From: Bacteroidota bacterium
GTDB taxonomy: Bacteria; Bacteroidota; Bacteroidia; Chitinophagales; Chitinophagaceae
Reading direction: 5' to 3'
Assembly: GCA_947463975.1 (NCBI GenBank)
Contig: CANHUW010000009.1
Span: forward strand, 1 to 23,724
DNA: 23,724 bases
Part shown: positions 16,328 to 23,419 of the stretch, piece by piece
Layout of the letters: the number at the start of each line of letters is the position of its first letter
How positions within the stretch are numbered: position 1 is the first letter of the stretch
Made by a program: the position numbers and the translations under genes
The notes under the pieces: model-generated
What the model saw: the letters and a program-made list of their open reading frames with translations, nothing else
What the model was told of the DNA's origin: nothing
The model's database searches: none

Positions 16328-17227
16328 ATGTCTTTAGTGGTAAGCAATATTCAAAAACAATACAATGGCCAAAAAGCGGTTGATGGCATTTCTTTTGAAC
16401 TGCATCCTGGAGAAATTGTAGGTTTTTTAGGTCCAAATGGTGCAGGTAAGAGTACCACTCTTAAAATGATTGCTGGCATATTAATGCCTGATGCTGGAAG
16501 CATTACCATCAACAATCAGTTAGTTCAAATTGATTCTATTGCATCTAAAAAATTAATAGGCTATCTGCCAGAAAGTAATCCTTTGTATAAAGATTTGTAT
16601 GTTAAAGAATATTTACAATTTCTGGGTAATATTCATCAAGTCAATCATCTAAGCAATCGAATTAAAGAAGTTATTGATTTTTTGCAGCTAGGATTGATGC
16701 AGCATAAAAAAATTGGTGAACTGTCAAAAGGATATCAACAAAGATTAGGTATTGCTGCAGCCATTATTCATCAACCCGCTTTATTGTTATTAGACGAACC
16801 TACTTCTGGGTTAGATCCCAATCAATTAATTGAAATAAGAGAAGTGATTAAACTTTTAAGTAAACGTTCAATGATTTTGTTCTCTTCTCATATCTTACAA
16901 GAAGTGACTGCAGTTTGTAATAGCGTCTTAGTGATGCATCAAGGTATTTTAGTGGCGAATGAGCCCATCGAGGAGTTATTGAAACCCAAGACCAACCATT
17001 TGCATATTCTTTTTGAGGAGGAATTGTCGCATTTGAAAGAGCATATCTCTAAATTATCTTTGGACATTGTGAGCATCGACAAACACCTGTTAGTTGTAAA
17101 AACTGCTGAGGGTAAGGATGTTAAGAAAATGGTGATGCAGTTTGCATTGGATATGGGATTGAATATAGAACGTTTGCATACAGAAGAAGCCAGTTTAGAA
17201 GAAATCTTCAAATTGCTTACCCATTAA
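16328..17227 (+). CDS. gldA: ABC transporter ATP-binding protein, GldA-like
   Basis: A 299-aa ABC ATPase with Walker A GPNGAGKST (35-43), signature LSKGYQQR (132-139), Walker B LLLLDEP (152-158), the GLDP D-loop, and H188 as switch His. The segment IGYLPESNPLYKDLYVKEYL (77-96) closely resembles GldA of gliding Bacteroidota (IGYLPE-NPLY), and a ~75-residue C-terminal domain ending in EASLEEIF is typical of GldA/CcmA-type proteins. GldA works with the membrane proteins GldF and GldG, which are not in this window; a general ABC-2 exporter ATPase remains possible. The ATG at 16328 is preferred over TTG 16322, which lies within the promoter-like box. The gene follows the small membrane protein by 25 bases and precedes eno. 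Confidence 0.8.
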   Translation: MSLVVSNIQKQYNGQKAVDGISFELHPGEIVGFLGPNGAGKSTTLKMIAGILMPDAGSITINNQLVQIDSIASKKLIGYLPESNPLYKDLYVKEYLQFLGNIHQVNHLSNRIKEVIDFLQLGLMQHKKIGELSKGYQQRLGIAAAIIHQPALLLLDEPTSGLDPNQLIEIREVIKLLSKRSMILFSSHILQEVTAVCNSVLVMHQGILVANEPIEELLKPKTNHLHILFEEELSHLKEHISKLSLDIVSIDKHLLVVKTAEGKDVKKMVMQFALDMGLNIERLHTEEASLEEIFKLLTH

Positions 17228-17238
17228 AAAAAATGGGT
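17219..17238 (+). terminator. Possible short hairpin at the end of the GldA-like gene
   Basis: ACCCATT (17219-17225) and AATGGGT (17232-17238) form a 7-bp stem with an A6 loop; the stem overlaps the stop codon. No T-run follows on the plus strand, so termination would be weak. Confidence 0.28.
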
Positions 17239-17243
17239 GTAAA

Positions 17244-17272
17244 TTGCGTTCTCATACAGTACAATATTTTAG
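17244..17272 (+). promoter_or_regulatory. Putative eno promoter
   Basis: TTG (17244-17246) is followed after 18 bases by TATTTTAG (17265-17272), one mismatch from TAnnTTTG. Predicted transcription start is near 17276, with an AT-rich leader of about 15 bases before the eno ATG at 17291. Reasonable for a strongly expressed gene, but the boxes are imperfect. Confidence 0.35.
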
Positions 17273-17290
17273 AAAATAAATCATCAAACT

Positions 17291-18586
17291 ATGAGTTACA
17301 TTGTTGACGTAAAGGCAAGACAAATTTTAGATAGCCGTGGAAATCCTACAGTTGAAGTAGATGTATTAACAGATGAAGGCGCGTTAGGTCGTGCTGCAGT
17401 GCCAAGTGGTGCAAGTACAGGAATTCACGAAGCGGTTGAATTAAAAGACAATGACAAAAAGAAATATTTAGGAAGAGGTGTTTTGAAAGCAGTAAAAAAT
17501 GTAAACACTATTATTGCGAATGGCATTACTGGTTTTGATATTACCTCTCAAGCTGCTATCGATCAGGTAATGATCGAATTAGATGGCACTCCAAACAAAG
17601 CGAAATTAGGTGCTAACGCTATCTTAGCAGTATCCATGGCTGTTGCTAAAGCAGCGGCTGAAGAAGCAAATTTGCCTTTGTATAGATATATTGGAGGTAC
17701 GAATGCAAGAACATTGCCCATGCCAATGATGAATATCTTAAATGGAGGCGCACACGCAGATAATAAAATCGATTTTCAAGAATTTATGATCATGCCAATG
17801 GGTGCTCCAAGTTTTAGCGAAGGTTTAAGATGGGGTGTAGAGATTTTCCATCAATTAAAAAGTACTTTAAAGAAAAAAGGATATAGCACGAATGTGGGTG
17901 ATGAAGGTGGATTTGCTCCAAATATTCAAAGCAATGAAGAAGCGATTGAAACTGTATTAGAAGCTATTCAAGCTGCTGGTTATAAAGCAGGTTCTCAAAT
18001 TGCTATTGCTATGGATGCTGCTAATAGTGAATTATGGAATGCGAAGAAGAAAAAATATGTTTTCCATAAGAGCTCTGGCAAAGAAATGAGTTCTGACCAA
18101 TTAGTAAAATATTGGGAATCTTGGGTGAAGAAATATCCAATTGTTTCTATTGAAGATGGTATGGCAGAAGATGATTGGGCAGGTTGGAAAAACTTAACCG
18201 ATACAATTGGCTCTAAATGTCAATTAGTAGGTGATGATTTATTTGTAACCAATGTAAATCGTTTACAAACTGGTATCGATAAGAAAATCGCCAATGGCTT
18301 ATTGGTTAAAGTAAACCAAATTGGCACTTTGACAGAAACTATCAATGCAGTTAGCTTAGCGCAACACAATGGGTACAATACCATTATGTCTCACAGATCT
18401 GGTGAAACAGAAGATACTACGATTGCTGATTTAGCAGTAGCATTAAACTGTGGTCAAATCAAAACTGGTTCTGCTTCAAGAACAGATCGTATGGCTAAAT
18501 ACAACCAATTGATTCGCATCGAAGAGCAACTAGGCGAAACTGGCGTTTTCCCAACAAAGGGTAAATTAAAGTTTGGTAGCAAGTAA
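17291..18586 (+). CDS. eno: Enolase
   Basis: A 431-aa phosphopyruvate hydratase converting 2-phosphoglycerate to PEP in glycolysis and gluconeogenesis. Characteristic segments: DSRGNPTVEVDV (14-25); the mobile loop PSGASTG (38-44); NGGAHADNKIDFQEFMIMP (151-169); GDEGGFAP with the catalytic acid E205; Mg ligands D242, E288 and D315; the catalytic base K340 in LLVKVNQIGT; and SHRSGETEDT with K391 in KTGSASRTDR. Length is typical. PEP made here is the substrate of the PEPC encoded at the left end. It is followed by an inverted-repeat region with a strong terminator and then a ftsB-like gene, an order also seen in Gammaproteobacteria (eno-ftsB). Confidence 0.98.
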   Translation: MSYIVDVKARQILDSRGNPTVEVDVLTDEGALGRAAVPSGASTGIHEAVELKDNDKKKYLGRGVLKAVKNVNTIIANGITGFDITSQAAIDQVMIELDGTPNKAKLGANAILAVSMAVAKAAAEEANLPLYRYIGGTNARTLPMPMMNILNGGAHADNKIDFQEFMIMPMGAPSFSEGLRWGVEIFHQLKSTLKKKGYSTNVGDEGGFAPNIQSNEEAIETVLEAIQAAGYKAGSQIAIAMDAANSELWNAKKKKYVFHKSSGKEMSSDQLVKYWESWVKKYPIVSIEDGMAEDDWAGWKNLTDTIGSKCQLVGDDLFVTNVNRLQTGIDKKIANGLLVKVNQIGTLTETINAVSLAQHNGYNTIMSHRSGETEDTTIADLAVALNCGQIKTGSASRTDRMAKYNQLIRIEEQLGETGVFPTKGKLKFGSK

Positions 18587-18590
18587 TAGC

Positions 18591-18621
18591 AATGATGTGT
18601 CTTTTTGGAGACTACATCATT
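18591..18621 (+). other. First hairpin in the eno 3' region (anti-terminator-like partner)
   Basis: AATGATGTGTCT (18591-18602) pairs with AGAC plus ACATCATT (18609-18621) across one bulged T, with loop TTTTGG. No T-run follows. The GGAGACT of its 3' side (18607-18613) is also the exact complement of AGTCTCC (18636-18642) in the terminator stem, so alternative folds are possible. Confidence 0.5.
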
Positions 18622-18629
18622 AAACATAT

Positions 18630-18664
18630 AGAATGAGTCTCCTAAAGGGACTCATTCTTTTTTT
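18630..18664 (+). terminator. Rho-independent terminator after eno
   Basis: AGAATGAGTC (18630-18639) pairs exactly with GACTCATTCT (18649-18658), extended inward by a T-G and a C-G pair, and is followed by a T-run through 18664. It is one of the two strongest terminators in the window. It lies inside what would be an N-terminal extension of the ftsB-like gene if the ATG at 18633 were used, and so argues for the later start. Confidence 0.9.
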
Positions 18665-18692
18665 GTGCATAATCCTAACTAGCTTATTTTTA
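18662..18692 (+). promoter_or_regulatory. Promoter of the ftsB-like/nth pair
   Basis: TTTG (18662-18665) then 19 bases then TATTTTTA (18685-18692), one mismatch from TAnnTTTG. The predicted start near 18696 gives a leader of about 12 bases to the ATG at 18708. The -33 box overlaps the tail of the eno terminator T-run, so terminator and promoter are directly joined. Confidence 0.45.
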
Positions 18693-18707
18693 CCTAGAAT
18701 TTTTTAT

Positions 18708-19031
18708 ATGAGCATCTTGAAAAAAATATTTCCTGTTTTAATTAACCGATACTTTTTAGTGTTGGTGGGTTTTGTGATTTGGATGTTGTTTTTTGACCAA
18801 AGAGATTTCTTTTTACAAAGAGAAAGAAAAGCAGAATTAGAAAAACTAGAAGCAGCCAAAAAATATTATCAAGATGAAATCAATCTTACCCAAAAGCAAT
18901 TAGAAAACCTACAAAGCAATCCAGCTGCAGTAGAAAAATACGCAAGAGAAAGGTATTTGTTAAGAAGAGAGGGAGAGGAAGTCTATTTATTTGAAGATAG
19001 TACAGAGACCAGTACAGAAAAGCCTCAATAA
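18708..19031 (+). CDS. FtsB/DivIC-family septum formation protein
   Basis: A 107-aa bitopic protein: a short basic N-terminus (SILKK), one membrane helix at about 10-29, a coiled coil at about 33-70 rich in Lys, Glu, Leu and Gln, then the conserved segment EKYARERYLLRREGEEVYLF (76-95) that marks FtsB/DivIC proteins, and an acidic Thr/Glu tail. FtsB bridges FtsL and FtsQ in the divisome. An in-frame ATG at 18633 would add 25 hydrophobic residues, but that stretch is the eno terminator and the gene's own promoter, so ATG 18708 is chosen. Adjacency to eno is a known ftsB neighbourhood. It precedes nth by 11 bases, so the two are probably co-transcribed. Confidence 0.88.
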   Translation: MSILKKIFPVLINRYFLVLVGFVIWMLFFDQRDFFLQRERKAELEKLEAAKKYYQDEINLTQKQLENLQSNPAAVEKYARERYLLRREGEEVYLFEDSTETSTEKPQ

Positions 19032-19042
19032 GCTTTTACTCC

Positions 19043-19687
19043 ATGAAAAAACAAGAAAGGTACAAGGCGGTCATCGATTATTTTTTGGAGCATGTTCCTG
19101 TTGCAGAAACAGAATTGTATTATGAAAATCCTTTTCAACTGTTAGTGGCAGTTATTTTATCTGCACAGTGTACCGATAAAAGAGTGAATTTAACAACGCC
19201 TGGTATTTTCAAAAAATATCCTACTCCTCAAAAAATGGCGAAAGCTAGCTTTGAAGATTTATTCCCTTTAATAAAAAGTATTTCTTATCCCAACAATAAA
19301 ACCAAGCATTTAATTGGCATGAGCCAATTACTATTGGATAATTTTAGTGGCGAAGTACCCATGACTATTAAAGACTTAATTACTTTGCCAGGTGTTGGTA
19401 GAAAAACAGCGAATGTAATTACTAGTGTGATTGATCAACAACCTAATATGGCCGTTGATACACATGTGTATAGAGTAAGTAGAAGAATTGGCTTAGTGCC
19501 TCAAACGGCTACTACTCCTTTAGCAGTAGAAAAAGAGCTCATTAAAAATATTCCTTCCGAACTAGTGCACAAAGCACATCATTGGCTAATTCTTCATGGA
19601 AGATATGCATGTCTTGCAAGAAGTCCTAAATGTGACCAATGCGGAATTCAAGCCTTTTGTAAATACTATCACAAAATGCAGAAATAA
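19043..19687 (+). CDS. nth: Endonuclease III (DNA glycosylase/AP lyase)
   Basis: A 214-aa HhH-GPD base-excision repair enzyme that removes oxidised pyrimidines and cleaves at AP sites. The helix-hairpin-helix LPGVGRKTANVI (115-126) carries the catalytic Lys at 121; the catalytic Asp is D139 in AVDTHVYRVSRR. Four cysteines at 190, 197, 200 and 206 give the exact C-x6-C-x2-C-x5-C spacing of the [4Fe-4S] cluster loop. Length matches E. coli Nth (211). It lies 11 bases after the ftsB-like gene and is followed by a bidirectional terminator facing korA. Confidence 0.97.
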   Translation: MKKQERYKAVIDYFLEHVPVAETELYYENPFQLLVAVILSAQCTDKRVNLTTPGIFKKYPTPQKMAKASFEDLFPLIKSISYPNNKTKHLIGMSQLLLDNFSGEVPMTIKDLITLPGVGRKTANVITSVIDQQPNMAVDTHVYRVSRRIGLVPQTATTPLAVEKELIKNIPSELVHKAHHWLILHGRYACLARSPKCDQCGIQAFCKYYHKMQK

Positions 19688-19716
19688 AAAATGGGTCCCT
19701 TGCGGAGACCCATTTT
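19688..19716. terminator. Bidirectional terminator between nth and korA
   Basis: AAAATGGGTC (19688-19697) and GACCCATTTT (19707-19716) form a 10-bp perfect stem with a 9-base loop. The flanks are A-rich on the left and T-rich on the right, so it should act in both directions; the minus-strand run of six T makes it the better terminator for korA. Confidence 0.82.
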
Positions 19717-19757
19717 GACAATACTATATAGATCCTTACAATCAAGGAAATTAGATT

Positions 19758-21602
19758 TTATAAATAAGATGCTATTGCAGTAACCAATTCTTGCTTCGTA
19801 ATGGGTACACCCATTATTTTGTTATATCCTTTTGCATCTACAAAATATTGATCACGAATAATCTTTATTAATTGACCATTATTAATTTCTGGAATTAAAA
19901 CAGTCTCAAAATTTTTCAAAATATCTCCTAAGTTTTTAGGGAAAGGGCGCATGTATTTGATATGTGCATGGCTTACTTCCTTGCCTTGACTTTGTAATTG
20001 TAATGCTGCACTCTTAATGGTTCCATAAGTAGAGCCCCAACCTACTACCAACACTTTTCCTTTAGCAGCACCACTATCAATGGTTTGCAATGGAATATAG
20101 TCTGCAATCTTCTCTACTTTGGCAGCCCTGGTTTTTACCATGAATTGATGATTCTCACTATCGTAACTTACATTACCTGTTTCGTGTTGTTTTTCAAGAC
20201 CGCCAATTCGATGCTCAAAACCTTTTGTTCCAGGAATTGCCCAAGGTCTTGCTAATTTTTCATCTCTTTTATAAGGTAAGAATGTTGCTTCGCCTTCGTC
20301 TAAACTAGTTTTGAATTTTACTTCAATATCAGGAATCTCATTTGCATTAGGAAATTTCCATGGCTCAGCTCCATTGGCAATATATCCGTCACTTAATAAA
20401 ATAACAGGTGTCATATGTTGTAATGCAATTCTTACTGCTTCATATGCCATGTGAAAACAATCACTTGGTGTTGATGCTGCTAAAACTGGTATGGGAGCTT
20501 CTCCATTTCTACCATAATAAGCTTGTAACAAATCACTTTGTTCTGTCTTGGTAGGTAAACCTGTAGAAGGCCCACCTCTTTGAATGTTGACAATTAATAA
20601 AGGTATTTCCAACATGGTGGCTAAACCAATCGCTTCTGTTTTTAAAGCCATACCCGGACCGGATGTTGTTGTTAATCCAATGGAGCCGCCATAACTAGCT
20701 CCAATGGCAGCACCAATACCTGCAATCTCATCTTCTGCTTGGAAAGTACGAATACCAAAATGCTTATACTTACTTAATTCATGTAAAATATCAGAAGCAG
20801 GTGTAATGGGATAAGAGCCTAAAAATAAGGGGAGCTTTGCTTTTTGAGAAGCTGCTACTAGACCCATTGATAAAGCTTGATTACCCATGATGCTTCTGTA
20901 CAAGCCTGGTTCCATCTTCGCTCTATCCACTTTATATCTTGCATTAAACAATTCTGCAGTCTCACCATAATGGTATCCTGCTTTTAATACATCGATATTG
21001 CTTTTTAAAATATATTCTTTCTTACCAAATTTCTCTTTCAAGAATTCAATCGTTGTATCTAAGTCTCTATTATAGAGCCAATAGATCAATCCAAGTACAA
21101 ACATGTTCTTAGCACGATCCCTTTCTTTATTACCTAATTCTGTATAAGCGCTTAATGCTTCGCGCGTTAATTTAGTAATATCTACTTTGGTTAATTCATA
21201 TCCATCTAGACTGCCATCTTCCAAAGGGTTGATTCCCTCTGAGTATGCAGCTAGTCTTAAATTCTTTGCATCAAATCCATCGATATTGGCAATAATTTTA
21301 CCACCTTTTTTTAATCCTTTTAAATTAACTTTTAAAGCAGCTGCATTCATGGCCACTAATACATCACAAATATCTCCAGGAGTATATACTCTGTCTGAAC
21401 TAAAATGCAATTGGAATCCACTTACCCCGGGCAATGTTCCAATAGGGGCTCTAATCTCTGCCGGGAAATCAGGAAAGGTTGCTAGATCTATACCTAGTAA
21501 AGCAGTATTATTCGTAAATTGCTGACCAGTTAATTGCATTCCATCTCCACTATCACCTGCGAACTTGATCACTACATCTTGTAAAACAATATCTTTTTGC
21601 AT
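19758..21602 (-). CDS. korA: 2-Oxoacid:acceptor (2-oxoglutarate:ferredoxin) oxidoreductase, fused gamma-alpha subunit
   Basis: A 614-aa subunit of a thiamine-diphosphate 2-oxoacid:ferredoxin oxidoreductase, which oxidatively decarboxylates a 2-oxoacid to acyl-CoA. The N-terminal gamma domain (about 1-190) begins with a KFAGDSGDGMQ motif. The alpha pyrimidine-binding domain (about 220-460) contains TTSGPGMALKTEA, a PLLIVNIQRGGPSTGLPTK stretch and QSDLLQAYYGRNGE. The C-terminal domain carries VVGWGSTYGTIKSAA. This layout fits the KorA type; 2-oxoglutarate is the likeliest substrate but is not proven. ATG 21602 is chosen over TTG 21635 because the -7 box TACCTTTG lies inside that extension. No beta subunit (korB) is adjacent: nth converges downstream and a deacetylase diverges upstream. 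Confidence 0.88.
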   Translation of the reverse strand: MQKDIVLQDVVIKFAGDSGDGMQLTGQQFTNNTALLGIDLATFPDFPAEIRAPIGTLPGVSGFQLHFSSDRVYTPGDICDVLVAMNAAALKVNLKGLKKGGKIIANIDGFDAKNLRLAAYSEGINPLEDGSLDGYELTKVDITKLTREALSAYTELGNKERDRAKNMFVLGLIYWLYNRDLDTTIEFLKEKFGKKEYILKSNIDVLKAGYHYGETAELFNARYKVDRAKMEPGLYRSIMGNQALSMGLVAASQKAKLPLFLGSYPITPASDILHELSKYKHFGIRTFQAEDEIAGIGAAIGASYGGSIGLTTTSGPGMALKTEAIGLATMLEIPLLIVNIQRGGPSTGLPTKTEQSDLLQAYYGRNGEAPIPVLAASTPSDCFHMAYEAVRIALQHMTPVILLSDGYIANGAEPWKFPNANEIPDIEVKFKTSLDEGEATFLPYKRDEKLARPWAIPGTKGFEHRIGGLEKQHETGNVSYDSENHQFMVKTRAAKVEKIADYIPLQTIDSGAAKGKVLVVGWGSTYGTIKSAALQLQSQGKEVSHAHIKYMRPFPKNLGDILKNFETVLIPEINNGQLIKIIRDQYFVDAKGYNKIMGVPITKQELVTAIASYL

Positions 21603-21618
21603 GTTGAGCCGTTTGCTG

Positions 21619-21626
21619 CAAAGGTA
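21619..21626 (-). promoter_or_regulatory. Putative -7 promoter element for korA
   Basis: Minus-strand TACCTTTG is an exact TAnnTTTG match 16 bases before the ATG. A TTTTG upstream is only 13 bases away, short of the usual 19-21. Back-to-back with the divergent deacetylase box at 21681-21688. Confidence 0.5.
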
Positions 21627-21680
21627 AAGCTTCAAGGGGCAAAACCTTCATTTTTATGCCTAAAATACCTAATTCTTGTC

Positions 21681-21688
21681 TAACTTTG
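21681..21688 (+). promoter_or_regulatory. Putative -7 promoter element for the polysaccharide deacetylase gene
   Basis: TAACTTTG is an exact TAnnTTTG match 23 bases before the ATG at 21712. The leader also holds an AAGGA at 21698-21702, about nine bases before the ATG, an unusually Shine-Dalgarno-like spacing for this window. Confidence 0.48.
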
Positions 21689-21711
21689 CGGCCATTCCAA
21701 GGACGAAAAAT

Positions 21712-22479
21712 ATGACTGGTTACTTACTATACATTGCGGCTCATTTATTTACTCAATTTTCGGCTTCTGCAATACCTGTTCAAAAGCTGTCTCCAGCTCC
21801 GGTTGAACATGTAACCAAATACATTTATTTAAGTTTTGATGATGGCCCATTGCCAGGCACTAATAATTGTATTTCTATTTGTGAGCAACAACAAGTACCT
21901 GCTACTTTTTTTGAAGTAGCTTTCCACCAGTCGAGAAGTAATTTTGGTAGAAATGCTCATAAGAGAATAGCTAGTAATCCAAAATTATTTTTGATTGCCA
22001 ACCATAGCTATTCACATGCTTTTTATGGTGATTATATCAATTACTATAACCAATCAGATGCATCCTTGTCGGATTTTTTAAAGGCTGGGCAAATTTTACA
22101 AACCAATCATAATATTGCTAGGTTGCCAGGCAACAATGCTTGGAATACTTCTACCATTAAACGAGCTAGTGGATTAGTTAGACCATTGGTCAAGAAAATG
22201 GATAGCGTTGGTTTTAATGTAGTGGGTTGGGATATGGAATGGCGTTACAATTCATCAGGCAGGCCCATAGATGCTCCAGAAAAGATGGCAGCTTTTGCGG
22301 ACAGTTTGTTGAAATTTAATAAAACGAAGACCAATAATCATTTGGTAATATTAATCCATGATCACGAGTTTAGAGCCAGTGCAGATTCTGCTAAATTGGC
22401 TAAGATGATTGGCTTACTGAAGCGCAATCCGAATTACCAGTTTAGGAAATTAAATACCTATCCAGGCTTAAAAAAGTAG
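21712..22479 (+). CDS. Secreted NodB-type polysaccharide deacetylase
   Basis: A 255-aa protein of the carbohydrate esterase 4 (NodB) fold. The five motifs are visible: SFDDGP with D43-D44; H98-S-Y-S-H102 for the metal; RLPGNNAW at 137-144; GWDMEW at 172-177; and ILIHDHE with H216. This set predicts a metal-dependent N- or O-deacetylase acting on an envelope or extracellular glycan. The N-terminus (about 1-20) is hydrophobic and ends A-S-A before IPV, fitting a signal peptide, although it lacks the usual basic residue. A TTG at 21676 would add 12 residues including R and K, but it overlies the -7 box. Monocistronic; diverges from korA by 109 bases. The substrate is unknown: chitin, peptidoglycan or exopolysaccharide are all possible. 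Confidence 0.87.
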   Translation: MTGYLLYIAAHLFTQFSASAIPVQKLSPAPVEHVTKYIYLSFDDGPLPGTNNCISICEQQQVPATFFEVAFHQSRSNFGRNAHKRIASNPKLFLIANHSYSHAFYGDYINYYNQSDASLSDFLKAGQILQTNHNIARLPGNNAWNTSTIKRASGLVRPLVKKMDSVGFNVVGWDMEWRYNSSGRPIDAPEKMAAFADSLLKFNKTKTNNHLVILIHDHEFRASADSAKLAKMIGLLKRNPNYQFRKLNTYPGLKK

Positions 22480-22494
22480 GATTAACTATTTTTT
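22471..22494 (+). terminator. Probable weak terminator after the deacetylase gene
   Basis: AAAAAGTAG (22471-22479) and CTATTTTTT (22486-22494) form a 9-bp stem with one G-T pair and a 6-base loop. The 3' arm itself is the T-run. The stem overlaps the stop codon and has little GC, so strength is uncertain. Confidence 0.4.
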
Positions 22495-22563
22495 ATAATG
22501 CCTAATCATTATTTATCATTCAATATGTAGTATTTTTATAAACGTTAAATAAAACAATATTTT

Positions 22564-23331
22564 ATGTCAACATTTAAAACAGGGAATCCAACATTAACAG
22601 AAAAGATTTTTGATAAAAGCCTTCATGAAACAGCGGGCTCTTTTGGTGTAATGAGCATCAGAGGAACCATGAACAAGTTTGGGTTTTTACTGTTGATGGT
22701 AATGGCTTCTGCAATGTTTATTTGGAATATTTATGCAGAAGGTAATTTTCAAACAGCTACTACTTTAATGATAGTGGGTGCTATTGGCGGTTTAATCTTG
22801 GCATTAGTGATTATGTTTAAACCAACTTGGGCAGGTTACATTGTTCCAGCCTATGGAATTTTGGAAGGTTTATTTATTGGAGGGATTAGTGCATTTTTTA
22901 ATCAGATGTTTGCTAAGTCTTATCCAAACTTAGTGTTGCATGCGGTTGGTTTAACCATGGGTGTAGCGTTGGCTATGTTCTTGTTATATAATTTTAGAAT
23001 CATTACAGTAACCAATAAGTTTCGTTCAATCATTATGAGTGCAACTATGGGGATTGGTTTATTTTATTTGATCGTTTGGATCTTAGGTTTATTTGGAGTG
23101 AACATGGGCTTTGCTTTTGATAGTTCTCCATTAAGCATTGGTATTAGCTTATTTATTGTGGGTATCGCTGCTTTGAATTTATTATTAGATTTTGATGCCA
23201 TTGAAAAAGCTGCAGAAATGGGCGCACCTAAATATATGGAATGGTATGGCGCATTCGGTTTATTAGTAACCTTAGTGTGGCTGTACTTAGAAATTTTGAA
23301 GTTATTAAGTAAGTTAAATTCAAGAGACTAG
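22564..23331 (+). CDS. Bax inhibitor-1/YccA family membrane protein
   Basis: A 255-aa protein with seven hydrophobic segments from about residue 37 to the end. The N-terminus is soluble and carries the Bacteroidota YccA-type opening (NPTLTEKIFDK...). A GMSI-like turn (GVMSIRGT) precedes helix 1; the segment LLLDFDAIEKAAEMGAPKYMEWYGAFGLLVTLVWLY is split here between helix 6, an acidic D-F-D turn, and the final helix, as in TMBIM/BI-1 proteins, where paired Asp residues are implicated in ion conductance. Bacterial YccA binds the FtsH protease; whether this one does is unknown. An AT-rich 84-base leader precedes it, with only a partial box (TATTTTTA near 22531), and a strong terminator follows. 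Confidence 0.87.
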   Translation: MSTFKTGNPTLTEKIFDKSLHETAGSFGVMSIRGTMNKFGFLLLMVMASAMFIWNIYAEGNFQTATTLMIVGAIGGLILALVIMFKPTWAGYIVPAYGILEGLFIGGISAFFNQMFAKSYPNLVLHAVGLTMGVALAMFLLYNFRIITVTNKFRSIIMSATMGIGLFYLIVWILGLFGVNMGFAFDSSPLSIGISLFIVGIAALNLLLDFDAIEKAAEMGAPKYMEWYGAFGLLVTLVWLYLEILKLLSKLNSRD

Positions 23332-23350
23332 TCTTGTACTATTTAAATTG

Positions 23351-23377
23351 AAACCCTCCCCAAAAGGAGGGTTTTTT
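23351..23377 (+). terminator. Rho-independent terminator after the YccA-like gene
   Basis: AAACCCTCC (23351-23359) pairs exactly with GGAGGGTTT (23366-23374) around a CCAAAA loop, followed by T's to 23377. GC-rich core in an AT-rich window. It separates the YccA-like gene from the downstream E1 gene. Confidence 0.92.
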
Positions 23378-23392
23378 ATGGGCTTTATTTGG

Positions 23393-23400
23393 TAAATTTG
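23393..23400 (+). promoter_or_regulatory. Putative -7 promoter element for the E1 dehydrogenase gene
   Basis: TAAATTTG is an exact TAnnTTTG match 19 bases before the ATG at 23420 and 16 bases after the preceding terminator. A leader of about 15 bases is predicted. No -33 TTTG is evident at the right distance. Confidence 0.42.
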
Positions 23401-23419
23401 AATCACTAATTCAAGCTTG

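Noticed and set aside
16328..17227. Treating the GldA-like ATPase as proof of gliding motility
   Set aside because: No gldF, gldG or other gld/spr genes are in the window, and similar ATPases serve other ABC-2 exporters.
21187..21525. A 112-codon plus-strand open frame opposite korA
   Set aside because: It is antisense to the conserved gamma domain of korA and shows no domain or start signal.
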